From Synchiropus splendidus (Eukaryota > Chordata > Actinopteri > Syngnathiformes > Callionymidae): DNA of 64,000 nt. The stretch spans positions 63,586,937 through 63,650,936 of the forward strand of contig NC_071334.1 in assembly GCF_027744825.2 (NCBI RefSeq). Direction: 5' to 3'. Below the pieces are notes generated by a model that saw only the letters and a program-made list of their open reading frames with translations, was not told where the DNA came from and ran no database searches. The translations under genes and the position numbers were made by a program. This document shows, in pieces, positions 32,901-46,310 of the stretch (position 1 is its first letter; each line of letters starts with the position of its first letter).

Positions 32901-35900
32901 TTTTGTTATCTGTGGGAGAAACACACTTTTAGTGACCTGTTCCCGGCATCAGTCACACATTGACGAAGTTCTCAGAAGTCGACTAAACCTTTACCCAATG
33001 CTAAGTACCTGTTTTGGTCCCTGTTACTCTGGGTTTAACTCCAGTGATGATTGAAGGGAAACTGCACTTGATGTAGCGAGTGTTCTGTAAAGCCTTGGCA
33101 AACTTTCTTTGGAAGTGTGTGAACGATCAACAGAGATACATACACTGTATCACTGTATACACATACGTGATTGGAAACACGGTGGCATATGGACTCTATA
33201 TTCTCAGAATTGTTTTATTTCATTTTAATTTCTGTTTTTTTCTTAATTGTTTCGAAGCCCTTGTAAATGTAACATTTGCAGTCTGCACGCATATGTAGAC
33301 GACACGATAGTTTGTGTCTTTTAAAGGTGCAAAATGGAGTGTGCGTATTGTTTAGAAGAGTTGTGGCATGGAGAAAATGTCCCGTCATTTCTAATTCATT
33401 TTTGTGAGAAGATGACAAGGTGTGCCTTCATAAGCGCAGCATCTGTCCATGGTTAGTTTCATAACTCCACAGCCATTCCAAAAGTTTAGGTGCACCATTC
33501 TGGTCTGGATGCCATCTAGGCTTGTTTTCATGACACATATTTAATGACTCCCTTTGTCTCTAGACGGAGTTGAAGGAAGAAGAATTACAGCCCGTGTCAC
33601 TTAGCGCTGACAAATATTTGCTCATATACATTGATGTCGGATGATCAAAGTACATTATGGCCTTATAGTTGGCAACTAGCACAACAGAAAGCCTGTGCAG
33701 CCACGTATCATAGCCTTCTCACAACAAACCTTGCCTCGAAATAATTTCTTAATCCATTAATTGGCGTGGAGCGGCATTCGGGGCAGGGCTTTTTGTTCAA
33801 TATGTTTTTCAGAGATGCATACTAATCATATAAAGTGATCCTTTGTACTCCGGTTGACAGCGGCAGCAGCCAGGGCTTTTAGATGCGCTCACACACACAC
33901 ACACGCACATTTGCAGAGGCATGTGTCTGGGAGCGCCGACAGCCGAACGAGTGTATTATTTTCCCTGAAGAGTGTTATTTTCCTGTCAAGGCTTGATGGC
34001 GACGTGCCAACAGATGTGACAGCGAGCGATCATCCCTCCTTCATGTAGTACAGAGAGAGAGGAGGGAGCGGGAGGACGGAGACACTAACTGGGGTTCCAT
34101 CCAAGCATTCTGATGCAAATTAAAATGTGGCAAATTTGAATAGTGCCACGGAGATGACACATTACAACAAAAAAAGTTTTCAGGTTTTGAAGTTTGATTT
34201 GAGAAACGATGCCATTCCTGACCGCCGAATGGTATTTGGCAGCAGAGGTCTCTGGTAATGTGTCCATTAGTTTGTTCATTAAAATCCTATCAGGCAATTT
34301 CCCCTCAACATTGAATGACCTTCACCAAAAATGCACATCAACTGCCAGATTATGAGTACGGGCTGCATTCTGCTCGGGATTTTTAAAATCTGTTTTTGGT
34401 TAAGCACATTCAACAACCAAACCTTAACCTATTTACCGTGTTTACATCTTCTATTACGTCTTGGTTCATGACATCCATCTTCCAGGTGTGTTAATATTTG
34501 ACACCAGAACAATCCAGTTGTTTGTTCTTCTGAAGTGTTTTAAACTTGCATCTCATTTACTGTCCTTCATCTTGGATGTCTGGGTTATGACATCGCATCG
34601 TATAATCTGATGAGACTGAAAAATGCTCCCAGTTTAGAGTTCATTTGTGATTAATCTGTTATTTGTGGCTATAACTTATATTTGACTGTAATTAATGAAT
34701 AGAAACACAGCACTAGTAGTGCCAGTTTCTATTTATATATCATGTTTGGTAAACATGAATATTTTTCCTGCAGTAGCATAAATATATTCAATGGTTTTTC
34801 CAAACCAACAGAGCTCAAGCATGAATGATCTGGTACAATCAGCTCAATATTACATTGTCAGCCACAGTAAGGAGAAGCTCATTCTCTGTAGTGCTCGACG
34901 CAGGTTGTTGCTGCTGGATTTTGTCTGTGTTTGCCCAGAGCTACTGCAGAAGTCCTGCCTCCCACTCGCAAATAATATAAATACAAAGGCTCTGTTCTTC
35001 GCATTCTGAAGAATCCATTAATTTGATCAGTTTTGAAAAATACAAAAGACAATTGAATCATTTTCACTTAAATTATTTCCAAGGAGGTCTTGAATTAGAT
35101 TCGACCCTAAATAACATGCCAAGAGCCATTTGTGGGATTAAATGGTTATTAATGGCTTCTGGATTTATCGGCACCGATATGTGCGTTGTTGACATCATCA
35201 TGATCGGCCTATCAAATGACAAATATAAGCCATTTTTTAATTTATTCAGTTAAATAAGATCCTGTTTATATTTCTACATGATGAAACTTTGTCGTCATGT
35301 ACATCACTTTGTAAAAATGACAAAAAAAAACAGTCATTTGTCAGGAGAATCACACAACTTGTTGTGACTCCGCCTGCAGAGTCACTTACCGAATGTGTCA
35401 ATGTGTCCTACCTGCCGCGGTATGGAGTCGGTATATGTCCGTTCTATGGTCTGTGGAACACAGAGTCGTGATGCACTGGTAGAGAAAACAATACCCCGCG
35501 CATGTCAGACAATCACAACGTAACGAACGACGTACGAACGTAGCGAAACATCATACCATGCAAATATAAATGTTAGGCAAGTCAGTGCCATCAAATCCTC
35601 CATTTCAAATTTCTCTGGCTCATTAAAACATCATAAAAAGAACTTGTATCTTCTGGATGTGCCGTCATCATACCGCAGCAGGTAGGACATATTTGGTAAA
35701 CGGACGGGTTTGATACCTACAGGTGACTATCAGCACCTAATAGCGCACCTGGACCACAGATACTTGCAGTCGATGAAAAGAGGAGCACTCTGGCAGGTTA
35801 TAAGGCCGGTGAAGTTCACATTGTGGGTTTGACCTGTTCAATGTTCGTTGAAAAGGGAATAAAACATATTTATTTTATATCAAGCACTTTGCCTTTTTTA

Positions 35901-36585
35901 TTGTTTTTTTTTTTGCTTAAAAAGTTGCAATGTTTTCTATACAGTGTTGTTAAGTAATATTGTTGTTTAGTGGGTTCATGTAATTAACTTAAAAGTGACT
36001 TTTGTGTGTGATTTAGTTGAGGAGAAAAAAGTAAAAAACAAAAATCCGTATCAGCCAAAAAAAAAAAAGACTTCTTAGATTTATTTGTGGTGATGACATC
36101 ATGTACATCCTGACAAAGAAACTCAGTAAAGTGAAATCAAAACTGATAATAAAAAAGTCTGTCTTGTAAAACCAAGACGGTTTCATTGGTATGCAGTTGA
36201 AAACAGTAGCTGACATGACACAAATTCCCTGCTAATAAAAAAAGCTGACGACATCTTGTCAAGCCCATGACTTGGGAAGCAAGAAACCAAGACTTCTGCA
36301 GATCAGATGATGGTTGTGTATATTTGTGTCCTCTATTGATGGGATTCTTTTTGTTATCTCCTGCCCCGGCTGCCCCTGCACCCTCTTCATTTACTGCTTG
36401 TTTGACTTAAAATAAAACAAAGAACAAAAACAAAGCAGACAAAACAAACGGGAAGAAAGAGGAACGTCATTAATGGTTTTTTTTTTTTTTTCCAGCCACA
36501 AAAACCCTGACCATTCTGGTTTAGTGATGGAGAGAGATGGCATGCAGCAGGCGACGGGGCGAGAGAGAGAAAGAGAGGGAGCGAG
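32901..36585. other. Intergenic stretch
   Basis: No gene recognised. It contains a CA run (33,892-33,908), AT-rich non-repetitive DNA, and an inverted-repeat pair at 35,403-35,690. A13-type and T10-type homopolymers occur near 36,060 and 36,480. Confidence 0.5.
35403..35690. repeat. 22-bp inverted repeat pair, probable MITE remnant
   Basis: GTCCTACCTGCCGCGGTATG near 35,405-35,424 recurs in reverse complement at 35,669-35,690 with 20 of 22 positions equal. Outside the arms TTACCGAATGTG and TTTGGTAAA are weakly complementary. The arms are 244 bp apart. It is probably a decayed palindromic transposon. Confidence 0.6.
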
Positions 36586-36589
36586 AGAG

Positions 36590-36860
36590 AGGCAGTTTAA
36601 TTTAGATAATTATCTCACAAATTAACCACAAACTCCTTTCCTTTAATTACCTGTCTTAGGGAGCAGCGTCGGAAAACAAAAAGCCGACGGCGTGAGGTCT
36701 TTGTTCGGGTCTTCTTTGGGGGAGGCGTAAATTGGCTAAGCCCCTGCTGAAAGGCCAGATAACCCTTTGAGGGAACAACCATTAAAGGGCTTGATAGGCT
36801 AATGGGGGATACTGTTAGCATCCGCGTTTGTAATTGGACGTCATAAATCTGGAACAGGTG
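36590..36860. promoter_or_regulatory. Candidate conserved non-coding element (homeodomain-site cluster)
   Basis: Non-repetitive sequence with many TAAT/ATTA cores (TTTAATTTAGATAATTATC, CAAATTAACC, TTTAATTACC, GGCTAATGGG, TGTAATTGG) and a CRE-like GGACGTCATAA. The density and even base composition are what vertebrate developmental enhancers show. Conservation cannot be tested here. Confidence 0.3.
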
Positions 36861-37581
36861 ACGGCCTCACAAAAGAGGGGTTTTGTCTGGGTATCAAGGC
36901 CACCCCGTGACTTGTAAATCTCTCCGCTGCTGAATGGCGCTATCGCTCCTACAAGATTCGCCGAATCTCACCCATCAAGCCTGTGTGACGGTGGGCGTCT
37001 GTGTGCAGTTAAAATGGAACGATATAGTACTGTTTACAATGTGTATTTTTGTACTTGCACATACAGCGTCGGAAACAAAAAAAAAAAAGCTCTTATCTGC
37101 AGTGGGTGATGCTGTCAGCCACTGTTAACCCCTGGTTGAACAAGCCTTCCCTCTTGAGGGGCCCTTCTGCTTATCCCATGTTAAATATAGCTACAAGGAT
37201 ACGTTATTGTCTAGCTCTAAAGTAGCTTCAGCCACTGGATTGAGGTCCATGGGCGGCGATAGCATCTCTTCATGTTTTCCAAACCAGTAGGCAGCGTGTC
37301 ATGCTGCCAGGAATAAAAATATTGTTGTTTTTCCACAATAAAACATCATAACCCTGACACCAAATATGTGTTTGTTGGCTGCAACAGGTCTGTCCTGTTT
37401 ATATAATACCTCAAATGAGGATAAACGATGGACACTATAAATGCACACTGAGAAATTTCCCGTCGCTGGAGAAACTTGCTTATAAGTGTCTTCACCAGCC
37501 AACTTAACATGAAGATGGTGACACTTGCCAAGCTCTGAAATGTTTACATCAAACAACTCCTGGATTCTGGGGTTCTAGATT

Positions 37582-38470
37582 TTCTAGTCCAGTGTTTTGC
37601 TACCTCTTTTAAGCCATGGCACACACACAAAAAAAAAAATACTGAGGCACATAACCACCAAAGGAACCTCGGCCAAAGCACAATTGTGTATAGTTGAAAG
37701 CCCTGTCGAAAGTTTAATTTGTGGAAAATTGTAGCTACTGACACGCGACCATTTTGATGATTTGAAGAAACAAATTACATAAAACCTATTTGTTTAAAAA
37801 TGTCTCCAGAAAGGGATGGTCAAAATGGCAAAATTCTGTCCTGATTTATTTATTTATATTCAATAACTTTTCGTATTTTATCACAATATCTTTTGATTTT
37901 ATTCTGTTGTGGGGGAATTTCCAGACAAATCTTTAACATCCTTTGCCTCAGCTGTTTTTTTTTTCTCTCTTCGTATTTTGGAGCGCATTTGTTTGGTTGT
38001 GCATTAGGTTTTTAGCTGACCTTTAAACCACAGAGCAAACTTTGGCAGTCTATGAGAGTCAATAATGTTTTGAAGGGAGATGTTACGTTAGCCGTTAGCT
38101 CTGCCAGCTCTGCAGTGCAGACAGTTTTTGGTGTTGCGGGTTCCACCAAGGATCACTACATTATTGTGGTGGTCAATGGTGGTGTGTGGTCAAGTTAAAG
38201 GTGCATCAGGTTTAAAAACAATTGGAACTGAACTGTGAGCGTGTGGGAAGAGGAGCATTCTGTGCAACACAGCGTGTTGCGAGTGATGGACAAGTACCGT
38301 GAGCATAGATCTATAGTGTATAGAAAGAATGGGACCAAATCCATGTGATCTCCTCACGTTGGTAGATTGTCGTGTTCATGATTTAATGTCATCATATCGT
38401 CCACCTCTATCTCCGGACAAATGAGGTGAAACTGGATCATCTCACCGGTTGACTTGACACTGTTCTAGGC
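37582..38470 (-). mobile_element. CAGTG-type hAT MITE, copy 3, with target duplication
   Basis: The element itself is 37,590-38,462 (873 bp), in reverse orientation to copies 1, 2 and 4. The flanks TTCTAGTC (37,582-37,589) and TTCTAGGC (38,463-38,470) match at seven of eight positions and fit the hAT target preference around TCTAG. Both ends carry the CAGTGTTTT / GACACTG termini in decayed form. Confidence 0.85.
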
Positions 38471-41400
38471 AGGTTCTGAGTCAGGAATGAATGAACTTAT
38501 AAAAAGAATTTACAGGACAACGTGCTGTTCTTGTGTTGGACATTTGAACTGTGGCTCATCCATGACTTATTGCAGTCTTCTGTGAATTTCTTTTGAGACT
38601 ATTGCTTGAGTGTGTTCTGGATGACTGGTGTTATTGTCGAACAGTAAGACTGAGTTTCAAATAAGAGGACTGGGCGATCATTAATATTATTTTATGTTCA
38701 CGGTCACAGTGTTGGCAGTGAATGTCCAATATTTGAGGCGATTACAGGAAGCTGAATTTTTTGAGTGATAAGAAAAAAAGAAGCAAAAAATGTAAGCTGA
38801 GAAAAAACATAAAACTACATAACTGGTGTTGTGTGTGCTGTGACCAAAAACACAGAAGGGGTAGAGACACATAGCTGTTTGATAATACAGGATTAAATTT
38901 CATTATAAACAAAACCTTCTTTGATCTCTGATGAAGATTTCTTGAACCACACTCAACATTTTATTATTCAGTATATTGTTGCAATGAATTGACAAAAACA
39001 TTCAGTACTGTTGGCTTCAGTTCTAATTAATTTTTTTTTAACTGGGTGGTGAGGTTGTGAAAAAATGTACATAATAGTGTACAAACATGTACAATAAAAA
39101 GGAGCATTTCAGTCGAATACATGACTCTATAACAAACGCGGCTATGTTATTAATTGAAAGAGAGTTTCTGTCCTGATACGACAAATTGAAGTCAACAACA
39201 TCATCGGGACGAGAGCTGAAAGCCAGAAAATATTTGATAACCATACAAGGTCAAAGGTTAGGCGTAGTCAATCCGTTTGTCTGTCCATCGGAGGTGATTT
39301 GATAATAGACACACTGAAAATCAGTACATGATGACACGCATTTTTTAAGTTCATGTGAGCGACAAGCACACTTGACACGCTGTTTACGAAAACGTCCAAA
39401 ATGCACCAACATTTGTGTTTAGTGCCCGTCACCTTTTTCCGCGAGTCCTCATATCTGCTCTCCACATGCACAGGCAGCAGGTGTGAACAACTCTTCTGCT
39501 GAGAGTGACACACTCGACAGTCACCCATCAGAGGGATGGACACACGCACACACGCACGCACACACTCGGGGTGGGGATAGGCGGAGGGACAGGGGGAGAT
39601 CAATAGTAGTGAGAGTGGAGTTTGGATAATTACAGTTGTTAGCAACGAGAGGAGAACAGCTTTAGTGGCCTCTCCACTCAGTCTCTTATCACTCTGTGGT
39701 CTGTCATTATGGCTTTAAATGCTGCTGTCGTCGCAAAGTGTGGGCCATGTTGCTCTATTTCATTCCTCAATATCTCGTCTCCTTCTTGCTTGGTCCTCCT
39801 TGTTGCTGCCATCGCCAGCATTTCTCTTGCTGGAGTATCATCATCATCCATTAATCTCCCTTCGTCCCCCATCTTATCCCACCTCATCTGTTTATGTCCC
39901 TCCTCTTTATTCTCTCCTCATCGACTGTGCCAGGAAGAGGAATTTACCCCGCAGATTCCCGCTCTTCATCCCTCACATGGTTTGAAGTGTCCAGCCAGGC
40001 TGGATTTTCCGTAGCCGTCGAGTCCCGACACGCGACACGCAAGTAAGCCTAGTGAAAGTGTAAATTCCTCGCACACACACACATGCAGCTTGGTTGATCT
40101 TCGCTGTTGTTGAAGCTTCTTGTCAGACAGAAGAGGGAGACGGGAATGATGGAGAGAAGGATTAGATGAGCGCAGAACAACAGCACTTATTCCCCTCAGG
40201 CTGTTTGCTCTGATTGAGATGAAGCAGGATTAGCCGAGCATAAGGAGATTGTGTGTGTGTTTGTTTAAAGGCGAGGATGCATGTTTTGCGGAGAAGTGGG
40301 CTGGTGATACATGGATGCTGGAGGCAAAACTGTCAGATGTTCAACCTGATTTCCTCCCCTTGTGGAGGTTAATGCTGAGCCATGATGGCTGTGAAGAGGC
40401 CCTGCAACACTCTGCAACAAAGACAGGCTGCGGCTTAATGTCTTCAAAACTGTGTATCCGCAACTTTGTTTGTCAGCTGTTATAGTATGAGTGCGTGAAT
40501 CTTTTACTATTCTATTTAACTATTCAAAATGTTTTTATTCAGAATGTTTTCTGAACTGATTTCTGCTCATGATCTACTCCCATCAACTTTGCAGACAGAA
40601 TGTCAATTTGAGTTTCACATTTATTAAGTTTAGACATTCATCGCTGCTTAAGGTGGAATTATTGCAACTGTTAACATAAAAGCAGTATCACACGCTGCTT
40701 GAGTAAAACTCTCCGTGAAGCACTGCGGTGCACTGCTGACAGCTCCGTGTCTGTGGTCGCCGGGTGGTTCTTCGCAATACGAGCCGCCGCAATTGCTGTG
40801 TTGCTTAAGCACTTGGTCTACGGGTCATGTCCAGCTCAGTGTTTCTAGCCCAAAACGATACCAAATGCTAGACCTCTGCGAAGATGGCGCTGACAAAGAC
40901 GGCAATGCTACCATCTTTTACGGTATTTTCTGTCAGTGCGTGCGTGCATTCCAGAATGGACTGTGCGGTGACGTCTGGATGCTTGCAATATGGTGGACAG
41001 CCAGTGGATTTTTATTTTTAAATCGATTTTGGGACCTTTTAAATAGATTCTTAATTGTTATAAATGAGAATTGCGAGTTTAATATGAATTTATTTTTTTG
41101 GCACCCCGCTCAGTACCAATATTGTAGTTGTGGAAGATAAGACAACTGGAAAAAATTAGAAAAAAGTATTTCTGGAAAGAAAAGAATGACTAAAATGTTT
41201 TGACTTTTAGTCAACTAAAGCATGGCAAACAAACGTGATTTGTGAATAACTAAATGTGACTATGACCAAAACTAAAACGAGAAATGGGCGAAAAAATTAA
41301 CACTACTTAGAGTCCATACATAATAATTGAATAATAATTTAATTCAATCTTCTGTGTTTGATCAGGAAGGTACACTGCCTTAAAGATAAGCTGCATTTTA

Positions 41401-42870
41401 CGCAACTACCCTCAAGTCGTCATTACAGCTCTTCTATGAAAAGACACGACACAAGAGGAAACTGTTTCAGGATTCTCACTCTGCCGATTACTGATGTGTG
41501 TTTGTCCCACAATAAGACAGGAAATGGTGAATAGAAAATTCTCTTTTCCTTCGTAAATATTGAGCCAGTAATCTGTGCCTTTGCTGGCGCCTTTTAAGGC
41601 CGCTCCAATTATAAGGCATCAGACTGTCAAACTCAGCGTCATATTTATCATATTAATTAGAACTTGCAGCAACACAAAGGGGCCTACAGCTGTGCAAGTG
41701 AGGGGAAGCCTGCCAGTGGAAGTATGATGGGATGTGTTTTGCTAATGCGACATCTGTTACACAGGTGAGGCCTTCAGCACAAAGATGACACAGCAGCATA
41801 TGGTTATTACCTGGGCGCGTCCCAGCAGAAAGCGACAGACATACGTGTTGAACACCGAAATCCTCATGCCATAAGAACACTGCTAAAGTCTCTGCGATTC
41901 TGTGAGGGGGAAGAGAATAAATAAAATACAGGTAGTGTTTTTTTTTCCTTCTTCCTCAGCAGCTCCATCAAAAGTACTAACTACCAGGTAGATGGGGAGA
42001 GGCCAACAGCAGTATTTATCTAGATGACTCATGACGCGGTCTCTGAGGACTCTTCACTCACCCCCTGAGACCCCAGTAACCCTGAGCTGTTTCAGACATA
42101 ATGGCGAGGGGTTGAAATTGAGGTTGAGAGCTCATGTTTAACCCCGAGGTCCACCTCATAAACTGCACTTTGATTATGTTCCTATTCAGACAGTGAAACT
42201 GGGTGTTGCTGGTGAAAAACAGATTCAGTTGGCTGTTGGCAACCACTAAATAACATTCACCTTTAGCTTGCACTTGATATTTAATGTCAGAGTTTCAGGC
42301 TGTTGTGATTGAAATACGGAATATCTCAACTAATTCATCTTAATAGATGAATATAAGTAAGTTAGCATAAAATTGTTTTTATTTAATTTAAAAATAACAA
42401 AATTATAAAGTTACATCAGCAGAAAAACTCTTTTATTTTTATGCCTAAAACAATCCTCGGTTCCTCATGTTACATCATCGCTGTCTTTTTCACACGTCCT
42501 CACTTCGCAGTAAAAGAAATGGTCACAGCTCCAGTTCAACCCAAAACATCTAAAGTACGGAAACATTTCACAATGGACCTTTCAAAGACGTCAGTGAGAT
42601 GCACTTGCCAAACAAACATCTCCTCATCTACTTTTTCCTCCAGAGGAGGGTCGCAGGGGAAGCTGGGCCAAACTCAGACGAAAACTAGGTGAATACATGA
42701 ATGTGTGATGGTGCGAGAAGTATCTTTTTAATACGTTTCTTTTACTCGCCCAAGGACCATCACTTTTTTGTGCTGGTGGGGATTTGTGCAAGTCGATTAT
42801 TGGGAGAGTTATGTGGTCGGGTCCCTGATGAGTGGTCAAACTAAGCATGGTCCAGATCGATTTAAGGAGA
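38471..42870. other. Intergenic stretch with repeat fragments
   Basis: No gene recognised. At 40,700-41,140 a 141-residue frame overlaps a fish repeat recognised by TTTTTAAATCGATTTTGGGAC and TTTTAAATAGATTCTTAATTG. At 41,150-41,300 lies a fragment of another common fish repeat built of ACTAAAA-type words (AACTAAATGTGACTATGACC). CA-rich runs occur at 39,540 and 40,070. Overlapping frames at 39,709-40,014 reflect a CT-rich strand. Confidence 0.45.
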
Positions 42871-42879
42871 AGAATGAAT

Positions 42880-44490
42880 ATGTCCAGAGTACCCTGCCTG
42901 GAGGAATACTGGGACCCACACCTGGAGCCAGGCCTGGGTGTTGGACCTGTCGGCGAGCGCCTGGTGGCTGGGTGAGCCACCTAGCCCTGGAAACTGAGTC
43001 AATTCCATCCTCATTTCTTCATTCCATGACTCAGGTGCACCGCCATTTGGACAAGGAGCACGTGTGCATGGGGCCTGGGCTGCATCGGCTAGCTCTAAGG
43101 ACGTGGAGCGTCACCTCACGTTGGGCTGCGTTGGTGCGGGAGGTTGAGCGTTACCATCAGGTGGGGCTCACTTATACACACAGGTTGAGTTCTGGAACCC
43201 AACTCCTTGATAGGGGCTAGGCTCCTTGCTTCGCTGGTGTTGCTTGAAGTGTTCGTGGGGATACAAGCCCCCGGCTGAGTGCCTGTGTGTTGGAGTTCTC
43301 TACGGTGGACAAGAAGGTCCCCTCTCTGCGGCTTAAGAGAGGCAGAACTCTGAGTGTTGTTTTTGCATATGGGCCAAAAAGAAGTTTAGAGTATTCAGCC
43401 TTCTTTGAGGCCCTTAGCGGAGTCTTGTGTCAAGAACTAGTGGTTGGTGTTCAAAGTTGTCATTGCTGAAGCTTCATTGGGGAGCTGTGGTATGAAGCTC
43501 ATCGGTGCCTCAAAGACCCATCTGGACAACAGTCAAACATCTCAGGAGAAGGAGACAGCAGAATGTCCAAGCTGTTTATAGTAAGGATGGAACGCTGTTG
43601 ACTTCAACTGAGGATGTAATTGGCCGGAGGAAAGAGCATTTTGAGGAACTTCTTAACCTGGACATTCCACCCTCTGTAATGGAGACAGAGCTGGAGAATG
43701 ATGTGTTTTGTGATCTTGGAGAAGATGTATGGGACAAGTTGTGGGAGGTGCTTCGAGAGTATGAGTATGATCACCACTGTCTGCAGATGATTTGGTTCTC
43801 ATGGCTTCATCACTGTGCTACTGTCAGCTCTCGCTGGATTGGTTTGTGTCTGATTGTGAAACGGCTGGGATAAGAATCAGCCCCTTTAAAACCGAAGCCA
43901 CGGTTGAAGGGTTGAAGAAGAATGAGGAATGGAGAAGTTTAAGTATCTTGGGGTCTTTTCTCAAGTGGGAGGTGGTGGGGAGTTGGAGATTGGTTGGCGA
44001 ATCGTAGCAGTGGGGTGCGATATTGCAGTAGCTTTACCGTACTGTTGTGTGTAAGAGAGAGCTGAGCCAAAAGGCAAAGCTCTCTATTTACCGATCAATC
44101 GTTATCCCAACCCTCACCTATGGTCATGAGCTGTGGGTCATGACTGAAGGAATGAGATCCCAGATACAAGTGGCAGAAATTAGTTTTCTCCGGTGGGTGG
44201 CGGGCAGAGATAGGGTGAGGAGATCTGCCACTCTGGAGAGACTCGGAATAGAGCTGCTTGTCCACGTTGAGAGGAGTCAGTTGAGGTGGTTTGGGCATCT
44301 CATGAGGATGCCCCCAGGACCCCTCCCTTTGGGGCCATCTGGGAGGAGACCGAGGCGTCAACCCAGGACCAGGTGAAGGGATTATAGCTCTACACTGGCC
44401 TGGCAGCGTCTCGGAATCCCCCAGTTGGAGATGGCGGATGTTGCCCGGGAGGTGGACATTTGGTGTGGCCTCGTGTAGCAACGGCTCGAT
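42880..44490 (+). mobile_element. Internally deleted Rex3/RTE-like LINE
   Basis: Plus-strand pieces occur in the element's order but different frames: GPTPGARPGCWTCRRAPGG and EHVCMGPGLHRLALRTWSV (5' part); LSVVFAYGPKRSLEYSAFFEAL (endonuclease); LLTSTEDVIGRRKEHFEELLN (linker); the deleted RT core with WEVLREYE joined to LMASS; then [20 protein letters not shown] and [15 protein letters not shown] (C terminus). Complete relatives exceed 3 kb, so roughly half is missing. Clade name given with reserve. Confidence 0.8.
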
Positions 44491-44989
44491 CATTTATTTT
44501 TTAACCTCTTGGTTGCTGACCATGGTGCTGAAAACTTGGCGCATTTTAACGGAGCTGTCCAATGTTATGATATTGTGTGATGAATGCAAGCACAGCTTTC
44601 TGCTGTTGGTGTTGGCTGCTCAGAACAGCTGCTGCTGAGTCTTGACACCATCGTGTGTGTGTGTGTTCGGCACACAAGCAGGCTTGTGGGTGTCAGTCAG
44701 ACCAGCCATCTGGTTACCAGGGCATTGTTTACACTGTCACAGTTCAATATTTGCCCATCCATCTCACATTGTCATTGCATGGAGTGTGTGTGTGTGTGTG
44801 TGTGTCTGTGTGTGCATCACTCATGGTGAACTGCTTTATGGGTCTTAGGTAAATAATAAATTTGGAACATAATAAATCCTATGTCAAAAGAAAAGGTCAG
44901 ACCACTTCGCCGAATACAAGAACCTGGAAATTTGAAATAAATATTTCAATAAATAATCAGGGAGAAAGACAAACGTACCTGTTGATATC

Positions 44990-44992
<3 letters not shown>
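44491..44992. other. Intergenic stretch with (GT)n runs
   Basis: Holds (GT)n runs at about 44,655-44,668 and 44,784-44,805. Nothing else recognised. Confidence 0.6.

Positions 44993-45084
<92 letters not shown>
44993..45084. repeat. (CT)n(AT)n compound microsatellite
   Basis: About 36 bp of CT followed directly by about 56 bp of AT, the same arrangement as at 28,456. Confidence 0.95.
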
Positions 45085-45086
<2 letters not shown>

Positions 45087-46050
45087 ATCATATCATTCTG
45101 TTAGCCCACAAGAAAAACATCCCTTCCCCATAAAGGTGCAGCTCAACTGTCTTTATCTCAACACTAATCTGTTGCAGTGAAAAAAAAAAAAAACTGTCGC
45201 TTGTGCACAACATTCTTAAACGTGTGTAAGTGCATTTGTCTAATGTGTCTGACAGGGATATATTTTTCTTTTTAGCTGCCAGACCGAAATGCTTGCCGTC
45301 CTGACAATTTCCTCTCTATTATGTAGCTTTCATGCATTTGTGTAAACATCAACTGCAGCTTCTGTCTGAATGTCATTGACAAAGTGTGGTGCACTCACAC
45401 CAAGAGAGAAATATCTTGGAAATCAATGTTCTTGCCTCTATGGATCTTCCCCTCTGTACAATATGTCCTCCTCCCTCTCTGCCCCTCTCTGATCTGCTGC
45501 CGTTTGATTATCAAAGGTACTGAAGAGGTTTGCTATCTCTCACCTTCTTTCCCATGGAACCCTTCATCTTCTTCAAACAGATGGAGGTGCAAAGGCTAAC
45601 TGTGGGTTTATTTGCTAGCTCTGACCCTTGCTATTACAGAAGTACCAGAGGAGAAATTTGAAGAGGAAACAGAAAAGCCTTGTAGAGCTTCCATGGCCCT
45701 GAATCAACATCATCATTCTTGGTTTTTGCTTTTCAAAATAAAAAGTACACACACTCCAGGCTAATGATCCACTTATTGTCAAGATCCGTACATGTAAGTA
45801 CAAGTCACAGCAGTGTCTTTTCAACAGTAAATGCTCACAAAGTTTCGGTTTGTGTTCTGGTGGGATTGAAGATGAGATAGAAGTATTGTGTGATGAATGG
45901 AAGCACAATTTTCTGCTTCATTTCATTACGTGGTTCAGGTTGTAAACAATTTTCTGTGATGCAACGCAGAAGCTGGGTTTGATAACCAGCCTTATGAGAC
46001 AGTCGCCATTAAAGGCCTGTTGTGGATTTTATTTATCATTTATTACTGGA
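45085..46050. other. Intergenic stretch, nothing recognised
   Basis: Non-repetitive by eye, apart from an A12 run near 45,180. Short frames only. Confidence 0.5.
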
Positions 46051-46059
46051 ATCTCAAGC

Positions 46060-46310
46060 GCCTATAACTTGACCACACAACTTTGAATGATGGCGTGTTC
46101 CCTGTCTGACCCGGGGGACCACAGACTGTCCACGCAACGGAGCAAACAGAGCTAAAGGCTGACTCTAACTTGTGCTTTGCGTACTGAAATGGTTTGGTCG
46201 CACTGACCAGAAACTAGCTTCAAATAAGTGTCAGCGAGATCGTGATAAAATAAAAGATTGTGACTCCATAGTAAAAAATGGGGATTGGATACGTTTGCCA
46301 TATCACCCAT
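46060..46310. mobile_element. Fragment of the CAGTG-type hAT family
   Basis: The segment CTATAACTTGACCACACAAC ... GACCACAGACTGTCCACGCAACGGAGC aligns with the interior of copy 2 (near 23,190-23,280) and copy 4 (near 52,660-52,745). Ends are missing. Confidence 0.5.

Noticed and set aside
39709..40014. Overlapping frames of about 100 and 88 residues
   Set aside because: Strand-specific CT richness keeps several frames open; no domain or splice context.
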